Source: Dactylosporangium fulvum
GTDB lineage: Bacteria > Actinomycetota > Actinomycetes > Mycobacteriales > Micromonosporaceae
Length of the DNA stretch: 64,000 bases
Reading direction: 5' to 3'
Assembly (NCBI RefSeq): GCF_025137375.1
Contig: NZ_CP073720.1
Coordinates: 62,001 to 126,000 of the forward strand
The notes below the pieces were generated by a model, which searched no databases, was not told the origin of the DNA, and saw only the letters and a list, made by a program, of their open reading frames with translations. A program made the position numbers and the translations under genes. Positions 40,622 through 49,674 of this stretch are shown piece by piece. Position 1 is the first letter of the stretch; the number at the start of each line of letters is the position of its first letter.

Positions 40622-41746
40622 ATGCTGTTGGCCGGACCTATGAAACGTCAACTGCTTCCCGAGGCCCGCGCCGGAGTCGGCGCGGCCTTCGTGCTGCTCG
40701 TCCTGGTCCTGGCGACCGAGGTCGCCGACGGATCGCAGGCGAACTACATCGGGCTGTTCGCCGCAGCGCCGTTCCTGGCGGCCGCATTCGCCTCCTGGCC
40801 GGAGGTGCTGGCGGTCGGCGGCGCCTCGACCCTGTTCGCGTTCCTGTTCAGCTCGATCGAGCTGATGCGCAGCCGCGACCGTGTGCTGGTCCTCATGCTG
40901 AACCTCGGCGGCGTGATCGTCGCGAGCGGCATCGCTTGTGCGGTCGGCGCCATCCGCCAGCGGCAGATCGCGCGGTATGCGGAGCTGTCCCGCCTCGCGT
41001 CCGTCGCGCAGGGTGCGGTGCTGCGCCCGCTCGGGCCGCAGCTGGGGCCGTTGACGATCGCCGCGCGGTATATCTCTGCGAGCGCCGCCGCCGACATCGG
41101 CGGTGACCTGTATGAGGCGGTCGAGACGCCGTACGGCGTGCGGATGATCATCGGAGACGTGCGAGGCAAGGGTCTCGACGCGGTACGCCTGGCGAGCATC
41201 GTGCTCGGGTCCTATCGGCACGTGGCGTTCGAGCGGGCCGACCTGCGCGCGATCGTGGCGGACCTCGATCGGGCGGTCGCCAGGTCGGTCGGTGACGAGG
41301 ACTTCGTGACCGCGGCACTGATCGAGGAGCGTGGCGGCACGCTGACGATCGTCAACTGCGGCCATCCGGCGCCGTTGCTGCTGCGCCGCGGGCGGGTCAT
41401 CCCGCTCGACCCGCCGGCCAACGCGCCGCCGCTCGGGTTCATGCCGGTGGTCAAGCCACGGGTCGAGCGGCTGGAGCCGGGCGACCGGCTGCTGTTCTTC
41501 ACCGACGGGCTCGCCGAGGCGCGCCGCGACGGGCAGTTCTTCCCCACCGCCGAGCGGGCGCAGCGGCTGGTCGGGCACGGCACGGTCGCCGACGGGCTGA
41601 AGTCCCTGGAGAGCGCACTGCTGGAGTGGGTGCGCGGGCGTCTCGACGACGACATCGCGCTGGTCCTGGTCGAGTATCAGGGAGTCAAGGCGCCGGCGAC
41701 GGTCCCCAGCTGGGAGATCGGCGGCGCCGGAGTGACGTCCTCCTAG
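40622..41746 (+). CDS. PP2C-type (SpoIIE/RsbU) Ser/Thr phosphatase with membrane sensor
   Basis: The 374-residue protein has four membrane segments in its first 110 residues and a cytoplasmic SpoIIE-type phosphatase domain (about 135-355: AADIGGDLYEA, IGDVRGKGLDAVRLA, LTIVNCGHPAPLLLRRG, LLFFTDGLAEARR, DDDIALVLVEY). Such enzymes dephosphorylate anti-sigma factor antagonists. No partner-switching genes lie next to it, so its target is elsewhere. Confidence 0.9.
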   Translation: MLLAGPMKRQLLPEARAGVGAAFVLLVLVLATEVADGSQANYIGLFAAAPFLAAAFASWPEVLAVGGASTLFAFLFSSIELMRSRDRVLVLMLNLGGVIVASGIACAVGAIRQRQIARYAELSRLASVAQGAVLRPLGPQLGPLTIAARYISASAAADIGGDLYEAVETPYGVRMIIGDVRGKGLDAVRLASIVLGSYRHVAFERADLRAIVADLDRAVARSVGDEDFVTAALIEERGGTLTIVNCGHPAPLLLRRGRVIPLDPPANAPPLGFMPVVKPRVERLEPGDRLLFFTDGLAEARRDGQFFPTAERAQRLVGHGTVADGLKSLESALLEWVRGRLDDDIALVLVEYQGVKAPATVPSWEIGGAGVTSS

Positions 41747-41865
41747 GCCTGACTTTCCGCAGGGCGTTGGCGCGGCACGAAGCGGCGCATCGGCGCTCGG
41801 TGCCGCCCGGTGTAGAACCGGGGGTACTTGGGGGCGAACAACGAGCCCATCAGGCGGACGATCAT
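41743..41865 (-). CDS. Candidate 40-residue basic protein
   Basis: ATG 41865 has a strong GAGGAGGG site seven bases before it. The product (IVRLMGSLFAPKYPRFYTGR then a basic tail) is 40 residues long, too short for a family call. Its stop overlaps the end of the phosphatase gene by four bases. A longer in-frame start at 41925 lacks a site. Confidence 0.45.
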   Translation of the reverse strand: MIVRLMGSLFAPKYPRFYTGRHRAPMRRFVPRQRPAESQA

Positions 41866-42032
41866 CGCGCGGCCCTCCTCGTCGACCTGCGACTGCTGCG
41901 AGTAACCGCTCAACGACCACGTCACCCACTGGTGACGGCGTGTCCGCTACTCAACCGCACCGTTTTGATGCTCAATCGGGCCTGCTGTGGCGTGGTTCAC
42001 TCCTGGGTGCGCAAGGGGCGGCTTGTTCATGG

Positions 42033-42072
42033 TTACTTGCCAGTAATAAAATGACTGTTACCGACTGGTAAC
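42033..42072. promoter_or_regulatory. Two palindromic operators upstream of the FadE5-like gene
   Basis: TTACTTGCCAGTAA (42033-42046) and GTTACCGACTGGTAAC (42057-42072) have centres 25 bp apart, 63 bp or more before the start codon. Both fit GTTACYNNNNRGTAAY, the same motif as at 24194-24209 before the EtfD-like gene. Confidence 0.7.
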
Positions 42073-42134
42073 CTCGGTCGTCCATGCTCGATCGCACCGT
42101 TCGCGACATCACCAGAGACGGGGGCCACTCCGCA

Positions 42135-43988
42135 ATGACCCATTACAAAAGCAACCTGCGGGACCTCGAGTTCAACCTCTTCGAGGTGTTCGGTGTCGAC
42201 AAGGTCCTCGGTCAGGGCCCATACAGCGACGTTGACGTGGACACCGCCCGCAGCATCCTCGCCGAGGTCGACCGGCTGGCGCGGGAGGACCTCGCGGCCA
42301 GCTACATCGACGGTGACCGCAACCCGCCGGTGTTCGACCCGGCCACGCACAGCGTGAAGATGCCGGAGAAGTTCCGGAGGTCTTACGAGGCGTTCATGTC
42401 CGCCGAGTTCTGGCGCCTCGACCTGCCCTCCGAGCTGGGCGGCACCGCCGCGCCGCGGGCCCTGTGGTGGGCGCTCGCCGAGATGGTCCTCGGCTCCAAC
42501 GCGCCGGTGTGGATGTACGCCTCCGGTCCCTCGTTCGCGCACACGCTGCACATCGAGGGCACCGAGGAGCAGAAGAAGTGGGCCAAGCTGTTCGTCGAGA
42601 AGCAGTGGGGCTCGACGATGGTGCTGACCGAGCCCGACGCGGGCTCCGACGTCGGCGCCGGCCGGACCAAGGCGATCCCGCAGGCCGACGGTTCCTGGCA
42701 CATCGAGGGTGTCAAGCGGTTCATTACCAGCGGTGAGCACGACCTCACCGACAACATCGTGCACTACGTGCTCGCCCGCCCGGTCGACACGCCCGGCGCC
42801 GGTGGCCCCGGCACCAAGGGCCTCTCGCTGTTCGTCGTGCCGAAGTTCCACTTCGACGCCGACACCGGCGACCTCAAGGACCGCAACGGCGTGTTCGTCA
42901 CCAACGTCGAGCACAAGATGGGCCTGAAGGTCTCCACCACGTGTGAGGTCACGTTCGGCGGCCACGGTGTGCCTGCCAAGGGCTGGCTGCTCGGCGACGT
43001 GCACGAGGGCATCCGGCAGATGTTCCTCATCATCGAGTACGCGCGGATGATGGTCGGCACGAAGGCGATCGCGACCCTGTCGACGGGCTACCTCAACGCC
43101 CTCGACTACGCGAAGAGCCGCATCCAGGGCGCCGACCTGATCTCCACCGACAAGACCGCGCCGCGCGTCACGATCATCAACCACCCTGACGTCCGGCGCT
43201 CGCTGCTGATGCAGAAGTCGTACGTGGAGGGTCTGCGCGCGCTCGTCGCGTACACGGCGACCTGGCAGGACAGGGTCGCGCTGGCCGAGGCCGCCGGTGA
43301 CGAGAAGGCCGCGAAGATCGCCAAGCGGGTCAACGACCTTCTGCTGCCGCTGGTCAAGGGCGTCGGCTCCGAGCGGGCCTACGAGCTGCTCGGCCACGAA
43401 GCGCTGCAGACCTTCGGCGGCTCCGGCTTCCTCCAGGACTACCCGCTGGAGCAGTACGTCCGCGACGCGAAGATCGACACCCTGTACGAGGGCACGACCG
43501 CGATCCAGAGCCTCGACCTGGTTTTCCGCAAGATCGTGAAGGACCAGGGCAAGGCGCTGCTGACGGTGGCGGCGGAGATCCAGCAGTTCCTCGAGGCCGA
43601 GGGCGGCAACGGGCAGCTGAAGCTCGAGCGGGTCGCGCTGGGCAAGGCGCTCGCCGAGGTCCAGCAGATCCTGGGCATCTTCACCGGCTGGCTGGGCGAG
43701 GCGCAGGGCGGCGACCCGCAGGCCCTCTACAAGGTCGGCCTGAACACCCGCCGCTTCCTGCTCGCGCTCGGCGACATCGTGGTCGGCTGGCTGCTCCAGA
43801 GGCAGGCCGAGGTGGCACTGCAGGCGCTGGCCGGTGACGTGTCCGTCGCCGACAAGGCGTTCTACGAGGGCAAGGTCGCGGCCGCGAAGTTCTTCGCGCA
43901 CGAGATCCTGCCGCGCATCGGCGCCGACCGCCGGATCGTCGAGTCGACGAACCTCGACGCGATGCAGCTGCCGGAGGACGCGTTCTAG
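42135..43988 (+). CDS. Acyl-CoA dehydrogenase, FadE5-like
   Basis: The 617-residue flavoenzyme carries out the first oxidation of fatty-acid beta-oxidation and passes electrons to ETF. It starts [25 protein letters not shown], close to mycobacterial FadE5, and has the longer architecture of that group, with an extra C-terminal helical part. Motifs: [52 protein letters not shown] and [16 protein letters not shown] 42135 is preferred over 42084 by family N-terminus. It is preceded by two operator palindromes and followed by a terminator. Confidence 0.9.
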   Translation: MTHYKSNLRDLEFNLFEVFGVDKVLGQGPYSDVDVDTARSILAEVDRLAREDLAASYIDGDRNPPVFDPATHSVKMPEKFRRSYEAFMSAEFWRLDLPSELGGTAAPRALWWALAEMVLGSNAPVWMYASGPSFAHTLHIEGTEEQKKWAKLFVEKQWGSTMVLTEPDAGSDVGAGRTKAIPQADGSWHIEGVKRFITSGEHDLTDNIVHYVLARPVDTPGAGGPGTKGLSLFVVPKFHFDADTGDLKDRNGVFVTNVEHKMGLKVSTTCEVTFGGHGVPAKGWLLGDVHEGIRQMFLIIEYARMMVGTKAIATLSTGYLNALDYAKSRIQGADLISTDKTAPRVTIINHPDVRRSLLMQKSYVEGLRALVAYTATWQDRVALAEAAGDEKAAKIAKRVNDLLLPLVKGVGSERAYELLGHEALQTFGGSGFLQDYPLEQYVRDAKIDTLYEGTTAIQSLDLVFRKIVKDQGKALLTVAAEIQQFLEAEGGNGQLKLERVALGKALAEVQQILGIFTGWLGEAQGGDPQALYKVGLNTRRFLLALGDIVVGWLLQRQAEVALQALAGDVSVADKAFYEGKVAAAKFFAHEILPRIGADRRIVESTNLDAMQLPEDAF

Positions 43989-44001
43989 GACGCCACGAGC
44001 C

Positions 44002-44034
44002 AAAGGGGGAGGGCAACGGTGCCTTCCCCCTTTT
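44002..44034. terminator. Terminator between the FadE5-like gene and sixA
   Basis: AAAGGGGGAGGGC pairs with GCCTTCCCCCTTTT around a short loop; T and A runs flank it, so it can serve both converging genes. Confidence 0.85.
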
Positions 44035-44038
44035 CGCG

Positions 44039-44518
44039 TCAGCCCCGGGCGGTGTGCTGCGCGGACAGTGCCGCGCGGTCCAGGTCGCGCCACGTGCCGC
44101 CGAACCGGTGGACGGCGATGCCCGCGGTGGCGAGCCCGTTGTCCGGGAGTTCGTCCGGCGCGAGCAGGTCGGACAGGACCGACAGGGTCGGGTTGTGGCC
44201 GATCACCAGCAGCGTCGAGACGTCGGCGTCGGTCTGCCGGACGAGGTCCAGTGTGTCCGGGGCCGGCCCGTGGTAGATCCGCTGTTCGAACACCACCGGG
44301 ACCGTCTCCAGGCCGAGCTCCTGCAGGGTCTCCCGGGTGCGGACCGCGGTCGAGCACAGCACGGCGTCGGGCACGAGGCCCTCGCTGTGCAGCCACGTCC
44401 CGGCGGCCGAGGCGTCCCGCCGGCCCCGGGGACTCAGCGGGCGCTCGATGTCGGTGGCGTAGTCGTCGGGGTCGGCGGCCTTCGCATGGCGGAGCAGGAT
44501 CAGCGTGCGCACGGTCAT
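44039..44518 (-). CDS. Histidine phosphatase, SixA-type
   Basis: The 159-residue protein belongs to the histidine phosphatase (RHG) superfamily, SixA branch: TLILLRHAKA (catalytic His), ERPLSPRGRRDA, CSTAVRTRET and VIGHNPTL (second His). SixA dephosphorylates phosphohistidine in HPt proteins; the substrate in actinobacteria is unclear. Either ATG 44518 or ATG 44524 could be the start, neither with a good site. The frame runs on upstream for 300 codons without coding character. Confidence 0.88.
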   Translation of the reverse strand: MTVRTLILLRHAKAADPDDYATDIERPLSPRGRRDASAAGTWLHSEGLVPDAVLCSTAVRTRETLQELGLETVPVVFEQRIYHGPAPDTLDLVRQTDADVSTLLVIGHNPTLSVLSDLLAPDELPDNGLATAGIAVHRFGGTWRDLDRAALSAQHTARG

Positions 44519-44608
44519 GCGCATAGCGTGCCCGATTGAAGAACGTCGCAGATGGGTATCCCGACGCACAGACAGACAGTGACCCAACAGATGCCCGGGA
44601 GGCCCTCG

Positions 44609-44881
44609 ATGGGTATCGGCGGCAGCATTCTTCTGATCGTCGTCGGCGCGATCCTCACGTTCGGGCTGGACGACACCGACCTGGGACCGTTCAACCTCGA
44701 CACGATCGGCTGGATCCTTCAGCTCGCTGGGCTGGTCGGCCTGCTCCTGACCTTGTACTTCTGGAACTCCCGCCGCCGCACGGTGGTGCGTGAGGTCCCG
44801 CCCCCGCCGCCTGCCGGCAACACCGCGATCCCGCCGGCCACCGGCGAAGAGGTCATCGAGCAGCGGCGCCGCCGCTACTGA
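44609..44881 (+). CDS. DUF6458 family membrane protein
   Basis: The 90-residue product starts MGIGGSILLIVVGAILTFGL, the DUF6458 hallmark, followed by NLDTIGWILQLAGLVGLLLTL and a Pro-rich and Arg-rich tail. There are two membrane segments; the function is unknown. ATG 44609 follows GGGAGG eight bases away; ATG 44552 has no site. Confidence 0.88.
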   Translation: MGIGGSILLIVVGAILTFGLDDTDLGPFNLDTIGWILQLAGLVGLLLTLYFWNSRRRTVVREVPPPPPAGNTAIPPATGEEVIEQRRRRY

Positions 44882-44937
44882 CACATCGGACATCGCGGCC
44901 GCACCGCCGGGAGAAGGCGGCGCGGCCGCGTCCGGCG

Positions 44938-45609
44938 TTATGCGTACAACGCGAAGTAGATCGCGATGTGGTGGCAGATCGCGGCGACCAGAGTGCAGGC
45001 GTGGAAGAACTCGTGGTGCCCGAACACGGTCGGCCACGGGTTGGGCCTGCGCAACGCGTAGAACACCGCACCGACGGTGTAGAAGGCCCCGCCGACGAGC
45101 GTCAGCACCAGGGCGGTGACGCCGCCGTTGCGCAAGAGATCGGGGAGCACCACGATCGCGACCCAGCCCAGCGCGAGGTAGAGCGGCGCGGACAGCCACC
45201 GCGGCGCGTTCGGCGTGATCAGCTTCATGCCGACGCCGAGGATCGCGCCGCCCCAGACCACCGCCAGGATGATCTTCGCCGTGGTGCCGGGCAGCAGCAG
45301 CACACTGAACGGCGTGTAGGTCCCGGCGATGAACACGAAGATCATCGAGTGGTCGAGGCGCCGCATGATCTTGTATCCGCGCTGGGACCACACTCGCCGG
45401 TGGTAGAGCGCGCTCGTGCCGAACAGCGCCACAACCGTGAGGCTGTAGACGAGACAGCTGACGAACGGGGCCCAGCCCGGCCTGGCCGCCGCGAGCGAGC
45501 ACAACACGATCCCGCAGATGACGGCGACGCCGGCCGCATACGCGTGCAGCCAGCCGCGCATCCGCGGCTTGCCGAGATCAACCGGACGCAGGCGGGTTTC
45601 GGTCTTCAC
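44938..45609 (-). CDS. PAQR/hemolysin III family protein (TrhA-type)
   Basis: The 223-residue, seven-segment membrane protein has the hemolysin III/PAQR pattern: RGWLHAYAAGVAVICG, SLTVVALFGTSALYHR (Ser/His site), RLDHSMIFVFIAGTYTPF (Asp/His) and FGHHEFFHACTLVAAICHH (C-terminal His pair). These are predicted metal-dependent membrane hydrolases acting in lipid homeostasis. GTG 45609 is chosen because GGAGGG lies seven bases before it. A palindrome ACGGTACCGT lies in its promoter region near 45628. Confidence 0.9.
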   Translation of the reverse strand: MKTETRLRPVDLGKPRMRGWLHAYAAGVAVICGIVLCSLAAARPGWAPFVSCLVYSLTVVALFGTSALYHRRVWSQRGYKIMRRLDHSMIFVFIAGTYTPFSVLLLPGTTAKIILAVVWGGAILGVGMKLITPNAPRWLSAPLYLALGWVAIVVLPDLLRNGGVTALVLTLVGGAFYTVGAVFYALRRPNPWPTVFGHHEFFHACTLVAAICHHIAIYFALYA

Positions 45610-45678
45610 GGTCACGCCCTCCAGGTTACGGTACCGTAGGTTACTCACAAGTATCATGCGGCCGTCTATCGTGACGGC

Positions 45679-46272
45679 ATGCACGTCCGGCCGATCGGCA
45701 CCAGCGCGCTCCGCATCGAGGTCGACGACCCGCTGGCCTGGTTCGCGTTCCTCGACGGCGAGCGGCACGCCGGACGGCTGGCCGTGGTCGACATCATCCC
45801 CGGTGCCCGGACCGTCCTCCTCGACGGCGTCACCGACCCCGCCGCGGCGACCGCACTCATCCGCACCGCCCCGCCGCCCGCCGCACCGCCCGTCGAGACG
45901 GCACCCGTCACGCTGCACGTCCACTTCGACGGCGAAGACCTGCCGTTCGTCGCCGACCACGCCGGCACCACCGTCGACACCGTCATCCGTACCTTGACCG
46001 GCACCGACCTGACCGTCGCCTTCTGCGGCTTCGCACCCGGCTTCGCCTACCTCACCGGCCTGCCGTGGACAATGCCACGCCTGCCCAGCCCACGACCCCG
46101 CGTGCCCGTCGGGTCCGTCGCCCTCGCCGCCGAATACGCCGGCATCTACCCCACCGCATCACCCGGCGGCTGGCGGCTCGTCGGCCGCACCGACACCGCG
46201 CTGTTCGACATCGACCGCGACCCACCCGCCCTGCTGACACCGGGCCGTACCGTCAGATTCACCGCCGCATGA
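45679..46272 (+). CDS. pxpB: 5-oxoprolinase subunit PxpB (KipI/allophanate hydrolase subunit 1-like)
   Basis: The 197-residue protein has the carboxyltransferase subunit C/D pattern: IPGARTVLLDG, FCGFAPGFAYLTGLP, PRVPVGSVALAAEYAGIYPTASPGGWRLVGRT. With PxpC and PxpA it forms the ATP-dependent 5-oxoprolinase that opens the damage product pyroglutamate to glutamate. It overlaps pxpC (ATGA) and heads a three-gene operon. Confidence 0.93.
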   Translation: MHVRPIGTSALRIEVDDPLAWFAFLDGERHAGRLAVVDIIPGARTVLLDGVTDPAAATALIRTAPPPAAPPVETAPVTLHVHFDGEDLPFVADHAGTTVDTVIRTLTGTDLTVAFCGFAPGFAYLTGLPWTMPRLPSPRPRVPVGSVALAAEYAGIYPTASPGGWRLVGRTDTALFDIDRDPPALLTPGRTVRFTAA

Positions 46273-47114
46273 TCGTCACCAACGCCGGACCGCTGACCAC
46301 CGTGCAGGATCTCGGCCGGCCCGGCTACGCGCACCTCGGCGTCCCCCGCTCCGGCGCCCTCGACCAGCCCGCACTGCTCCTGGCCAACCGCCTCGTCGGC
46401 AACCCGCCCAGCGCCGCCGGCCTCGAGATCACGCTCGGACCGTTCGCCGCCACCATGCCGGCCGCCGGCACCATCGCACTCACCGGCGCCGCCGCGCCGC
46501 TGCGGGTGGGAGGCAAACCCGCACCGCTCAACGCGCCCGTCGCGGTCCGCGCCGGGGACCGCGTCGAGATCGGGCCCGCGGTGCTCGGCCTCCGCGCCTA
46601 CCTCGCCGTCGCCGGCGGTCTTGCCGTGGCAGCGGTACTGACCAGCCGCGCGACCGACACCCTGTCGTTCCTGGGCCCGCCCGTCGTCCGCACCGGCGAC
46701 CGGCTGCCGATCGGGCCCCGGCCCGGCGAACCGGCCGCCGTCGACGTCGCACCCCGCCCCGCACTCGGCGGCGACATCACCCTGCGGATCACGTGGGGGC
46801 CCCACGCCGACCGCTTCACGGACACCGCCGTGCTCGGCAGCACGAAGTACACCATCGGCACAAACAGCAACCGCGTCGGCGCACGCCTCAACGGCAGGCC
46901 GCTGACCCCGATCGACGGCCGTGAACTGCCCAGCGAAGGCATCGTCCTCGGCGCCGTCCAGGTCCCCGCCGACGGCCGGCCCCTGGTCTTCCTCGCCGAC
47001 CACCCCACCACCGGCGGCTACCCGGTCGTCGCCGTCGTCGACCCCGGCGACCTGCCACTGCTCGCACAGGCACGCCCCGGCGATACCGTCACGTTCCATG
47101 GATCTCAACAGTGA
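46269..47114 (+). CDS. pxpC: 5-oxoprolinase subunit PxpC (KipA-like)
   Basis: The 281-residue protein belongs to the KipA/biotin-dependent carboxyltransferase-like family: TTVQDLGRPGYAHLGVPRSG, NRLVGNPPSAAGLEITLGP, SNRVGARLNG and ADHPTTGGYPVVAVV. ATG 46269 overlaps the pxpB stop. Its 3' end overlaps pxpA by 17 bp. A frame open from 46065 lies within pxpB and is not the start. Confidence 0.93.
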   Translation: MIVTNAGPLTTVQDLGRPGYAHLGVPRSGALDQPALLLANRLVGNPPSAAGLEITLGPFAATMPAAGTIALTGAAAPLRVGGKPAPLNAPVAVRAGDRVEIGPAVLGLRAYLAVAGGLAVAAVLTSRATDTLSFLGPPVVRTGDRLPIGPRPGEPAAVDVAPRPALGGDITLRITWGPHADRFTDTAVLGSTKYTIGTNSNRVGARLNGRPLTPIDGRELPSEGIVLGAVQVPADGRPLVFLADHPTTGGYPVVAVVDPGDLPLLAQARPGDTVTFHGSQQ

Positions 47115-47826
47115 CCTGGGCGAGGGGTTCGGCATCTGGCGCCTCGGCGACGACGACGCCCTGCTGGCGATCGTGACCAGTGCCAACGTCGCCTGCGGCT
47201 TCCACGCCGGCGACCCCACCACCATGCGCCGCATCAGCACCTTCGCCGCCGAACTCGGCGTCCGCGTCGGCGCCCAGGTCAGCTACCGCGACCTGGCTGG
47301 CTTCGGCCGCCGCCGGATCGACGTCCCGCCCGGCGAACTCGAAGACGAACTGCGGTACCAGATCGGCGCGTTGTCCGCGTTCGGGCCGGTCTCCTACATC
47401 AAGCCGCACGGCGCCCTGTACAACACCGCCGCGACCGACGAGGCCCACGCCTCCGCCGTCGTCGCTGCCGCCCGTCCGTCCGGGCTGCCCGTGCTCTGCC
47501 AACCCGGCTCGGCACTCGCGCGGCTGGCGACCGACGCCGGTCTACGGGTCGTCACCGAAGGGTTCATCGACCGCGGTTACCTGCCCGACGGCCGCCTCGT
47601 CCCCCGTAACTCCCCGGGCGCCCTGATCACCGACGTCGACACGGTCATCGCGCGAGCTGTGCGGATGGCCATCGACGGTGTGGTCCAGGCCGTCGACGGA
47701 TCCGTCATCCCCATGCCCGTCGAGTCGCTGTGCGTCCACGGCGACACCCCCGGCGCCGTCGCCATGGCGACCGCCGTGCGCGCCGGCCTGCTCGCGGCCG
47801 GCATCACGGTCACGTCGTTCTGCTAG
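47098..47826 (+). CDS. pxpA: 5-oxoprolinase subunit PxpA (LamB/YcsF family)
   Basis: The 242-residue protein starts MDLNSDLGEGFG, the LamB/YcsF signature, with ANVACGFHAGDP, GAQVSYRDLAGFGRR, SYIKPHGALYN and CVHGDTPGAV. It is the catalytic partner of PxpBC. ATG 47098 lies inside the end of pxpC. The TAG stop is on the palindrome CTAG, which also carries the stop of the converging gene. Confidence 0.95.
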   Translation: MDLNSDLGEGFGIWRLGDDDALLAIVTSANVACGFHAGDPTTMRRISTFAAELGVRVGAQVSYRDLAGFGRRRIDVPPGELEDELRYQIGALSAFGPVSYIKPHGALYNTAATDEAHASAVVAAARPSGLPVLCQPGSALARLATDAGLRVVTEGFIDRGYLPDGRLVPRNSPGALITDVDTVIARAVRMAIDGVVQAVDGSVIPMPVESLCVHGDTPGAVAMATAVRAGLLAAGITVTSFC

Positions 47827-49670
47827 GCGTCCATACCGCGCAGGATCAACGGCAGACGCGCCGCGCCGCCCTTGACCACCCGGATCGGCACACCCCAGTC
47901 CTGCCGGGTCAGGTGGCACGCCGGGAACTCCGCGTCGATGTCGCAGGTCGCCGCCTGCGCGACCACCTGCAGTACACCCTCCGCGACATCCCCCGAGAGG
48001 ACCAGGCGCCGACGCAGGTCCGTCGTCACGCCGGCACCCTCCAGCAGCAGCTCCGGTGGCGACGCCGACACCTCCAGCCGGGTCGACGGCCCGAACGACT
48101 CGTCCAGCTTCTGGCCCGGCGCCGGCTCGAAGATGAGGTCCAGCTCGACCTCACCGGGCGCCAGCATGGTCGACGGGCGCTCGGTGCGGTGCCGCACGCC
48201 GCTCACGTCGACGCCGGCCGCCGCCAGCGTGCCCGGCGCCAACCGGACCAGCCGGTGCGCACCCGACTCGACGACCACGACCGCACCCGTCGCGGTGCTG
48301 ACGATGTCGCTGGGCTCCTTGAGCCCGTCGACCACCGTGGTGACCTTGTTGTCGGCGATCCGGCGGATCGCGCCGTTGTAGGTGTCGGCGACCAGCACAC
48401 TGCCGTCGGCGAGCGCGAGCAGACCCAGCGGATGCTGCAGCAACGCCTGGTCGGCCGGGCCGTCGACGTGACCGAAGTCGAACAGCCCCTGCCCGACCGC
48501 GGTGTGCATCTCGCCGTCCTCGATCCAGCGCACCGCCGACGACTCGCTGTCGGCGACCCACAGCCGCTGCCCGTCCGGGGAGGCCGACAGTCCCGACGGC
48601 TGCGCCATCCACACCTCGTGCAGCGGCCCGTCCTTGAGCGCCTCGACCGTCGTTCCGGCGTACATCCCGGCGGTCCGCCGCACCGGATCGAACCACCACA
48701 GCTGGTGAATGCCGGCCATCGCGATCACGACCCGGTCGTCGTACCACGCGACGTCCCACGGCGACGACAGGTCCACCGCCAGCGAGTCATGCTGGTCGAA
48801 GTCGACGGTCCCGCGCCATTGCCGCCCGCTGCCGGCCACCGTCGACACCTCGCCGGTGGCGAGACGCAGACCGCGCAGCAGGTGGTTGACCGTGTCGGCG
48901 ACCACCACGTCGTAGCCGGCGATCTCCGCGACGTGCGGCGGCAGCAGGCACAGGCCGCCGGGCTCGGAGAACTCCGGCTCGGTGCCGTCCTTGCGGCCGC
49001 GCTCACCGGTCCCGATGCGCCGCACGAGGGTCTCGTTGTCGGCGTCGAGCTCGATCAGCGAGTGGTGCGTCGAGTCGGCGACCAGGAAGTGCCCGTCGGG
49101 CAGCGCCAGCGCCTTGCCGGGGAACCGCAGCGTGGTGGCGTCGGCCTTGGCCGCGGCCGGATGCGGGGCGTCGCCCCGGCGGAGGGTGCCGCGCGCCTCG
49201 TGGACCCGGACCAGTTCCTCGATGAGCCGGGCCAGCCCTTCGGCGTGTCCTTCGCCGGCCATGGTGGCGACGACGTAGCCCTCGGGGTCGATGACCGTGA
49301 GCGTCGGCCAGGCTTTGGCGGCGTACTGCTGCCACATGTTCATGTCCGGGTCGTCGAGCACGGGATGATCAACGCCGTAGCGCTCGACGGCGGCCGCCAG
49401 CGCCGCGGCGTCCTTCTCGTGCTCAAACTTGGGCGAGTGCACCCCGATGGTCACGAGGACGTCGGCGAAGCGCTGCTCGAGGGGCCGCAGTTCGTCGAGC
49501 ACGTGCAGACAGTTGATGCAGCAGAAGGTCCAGAAGTCCAAGATCGCAATGCGACCTTTGAGGTCGGCCAGGGTCAGCGCCTTGCCACCGGTGTTGAGCC
49601 AGCCCCTGCCGCGCAACTCGGGTGCGCGGACGCGGGCCTGCAACAACGGTGATTGTGCCGGGTCGGTCAT
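47823..49670 (-). CDS. Thioredoxin-like protein with NHL repeats
   Basis: The 615-residue protein has an N-terminal TlpA/AhpC-type thioredoxin fold (about 1-155) with the motif FWTFCCINCLHV. An NHL-type beta-propeller follows (about 185-480; SEPGGLCLLPPHV, HPLGLLALADGSVLVADTYNGAIRRI), then a C-terminal beta domain. No signal peptide is present, so it is cytoplasmic. The class resembles NHLRC2-like proteins; the substrate is unknown. It converges on pxpA with a 4-bp stop overlap. Confidence 0.9.
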   Translation of the reverse strand: MTDPAQSPLLQARVRAPELRGRGWLNTGGKALTLADLKGRIAILDFWTFCCINCLHVLDELRPLEQRFADVLVTIGVHSPKFEHEKDAAALAAAVERYGVDHPVLDDPDMNMWQQYAAKAWPTLTVIDPEGYVVATMAGEGHAEGLARLIEELVRVHEARGTLRRGDAPHPAAAKADATTLRFPGKALALPDGHFLVADSTHHSLIELDADNETLVRRIGTGERGRKDGTEPEFSEPGGLCLLPPHVAEIAGYDVVVADTVNHLLRGLRLATGEVSTVAGSGRQWRGTVDFDQHDSLAVDLSSPWDVAWYDDRVVIAMAGIHQLWWFDPVRRTAGMYAGTTVEALKDGPLHEVWMAQPSGLSASPDGQRLWVADSESSAVRWIEDGEMHTAVGQGLFDFGHVDGPADQALLQHPLGLLALADGSVLVADTYNGAIRRIADNKVTTVVDGLKEPSDIVSTATGAVVVVESGAHRLVRLAPGTLAAAGVDVSGVRHRTERPSTMLAPGEVELDLIFEPAPGQKLDESFGPSTRLEVSASPPELLLEGAGVTTDLRRRLVLSGDVAEGVLQVVAQAATCDIDAEFPACHLTRQDWGVPIRVVKGGAARLPLILRGMDA

Positions 49671-49674
49671 GAAC

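Noticed and set aside
47730..49652. 640-codon plus-strand frame antisense to the NHL-thioredoxin gene
   Set aside because: Shadow frame; no motif, and it conflicts with the well-supported gene.
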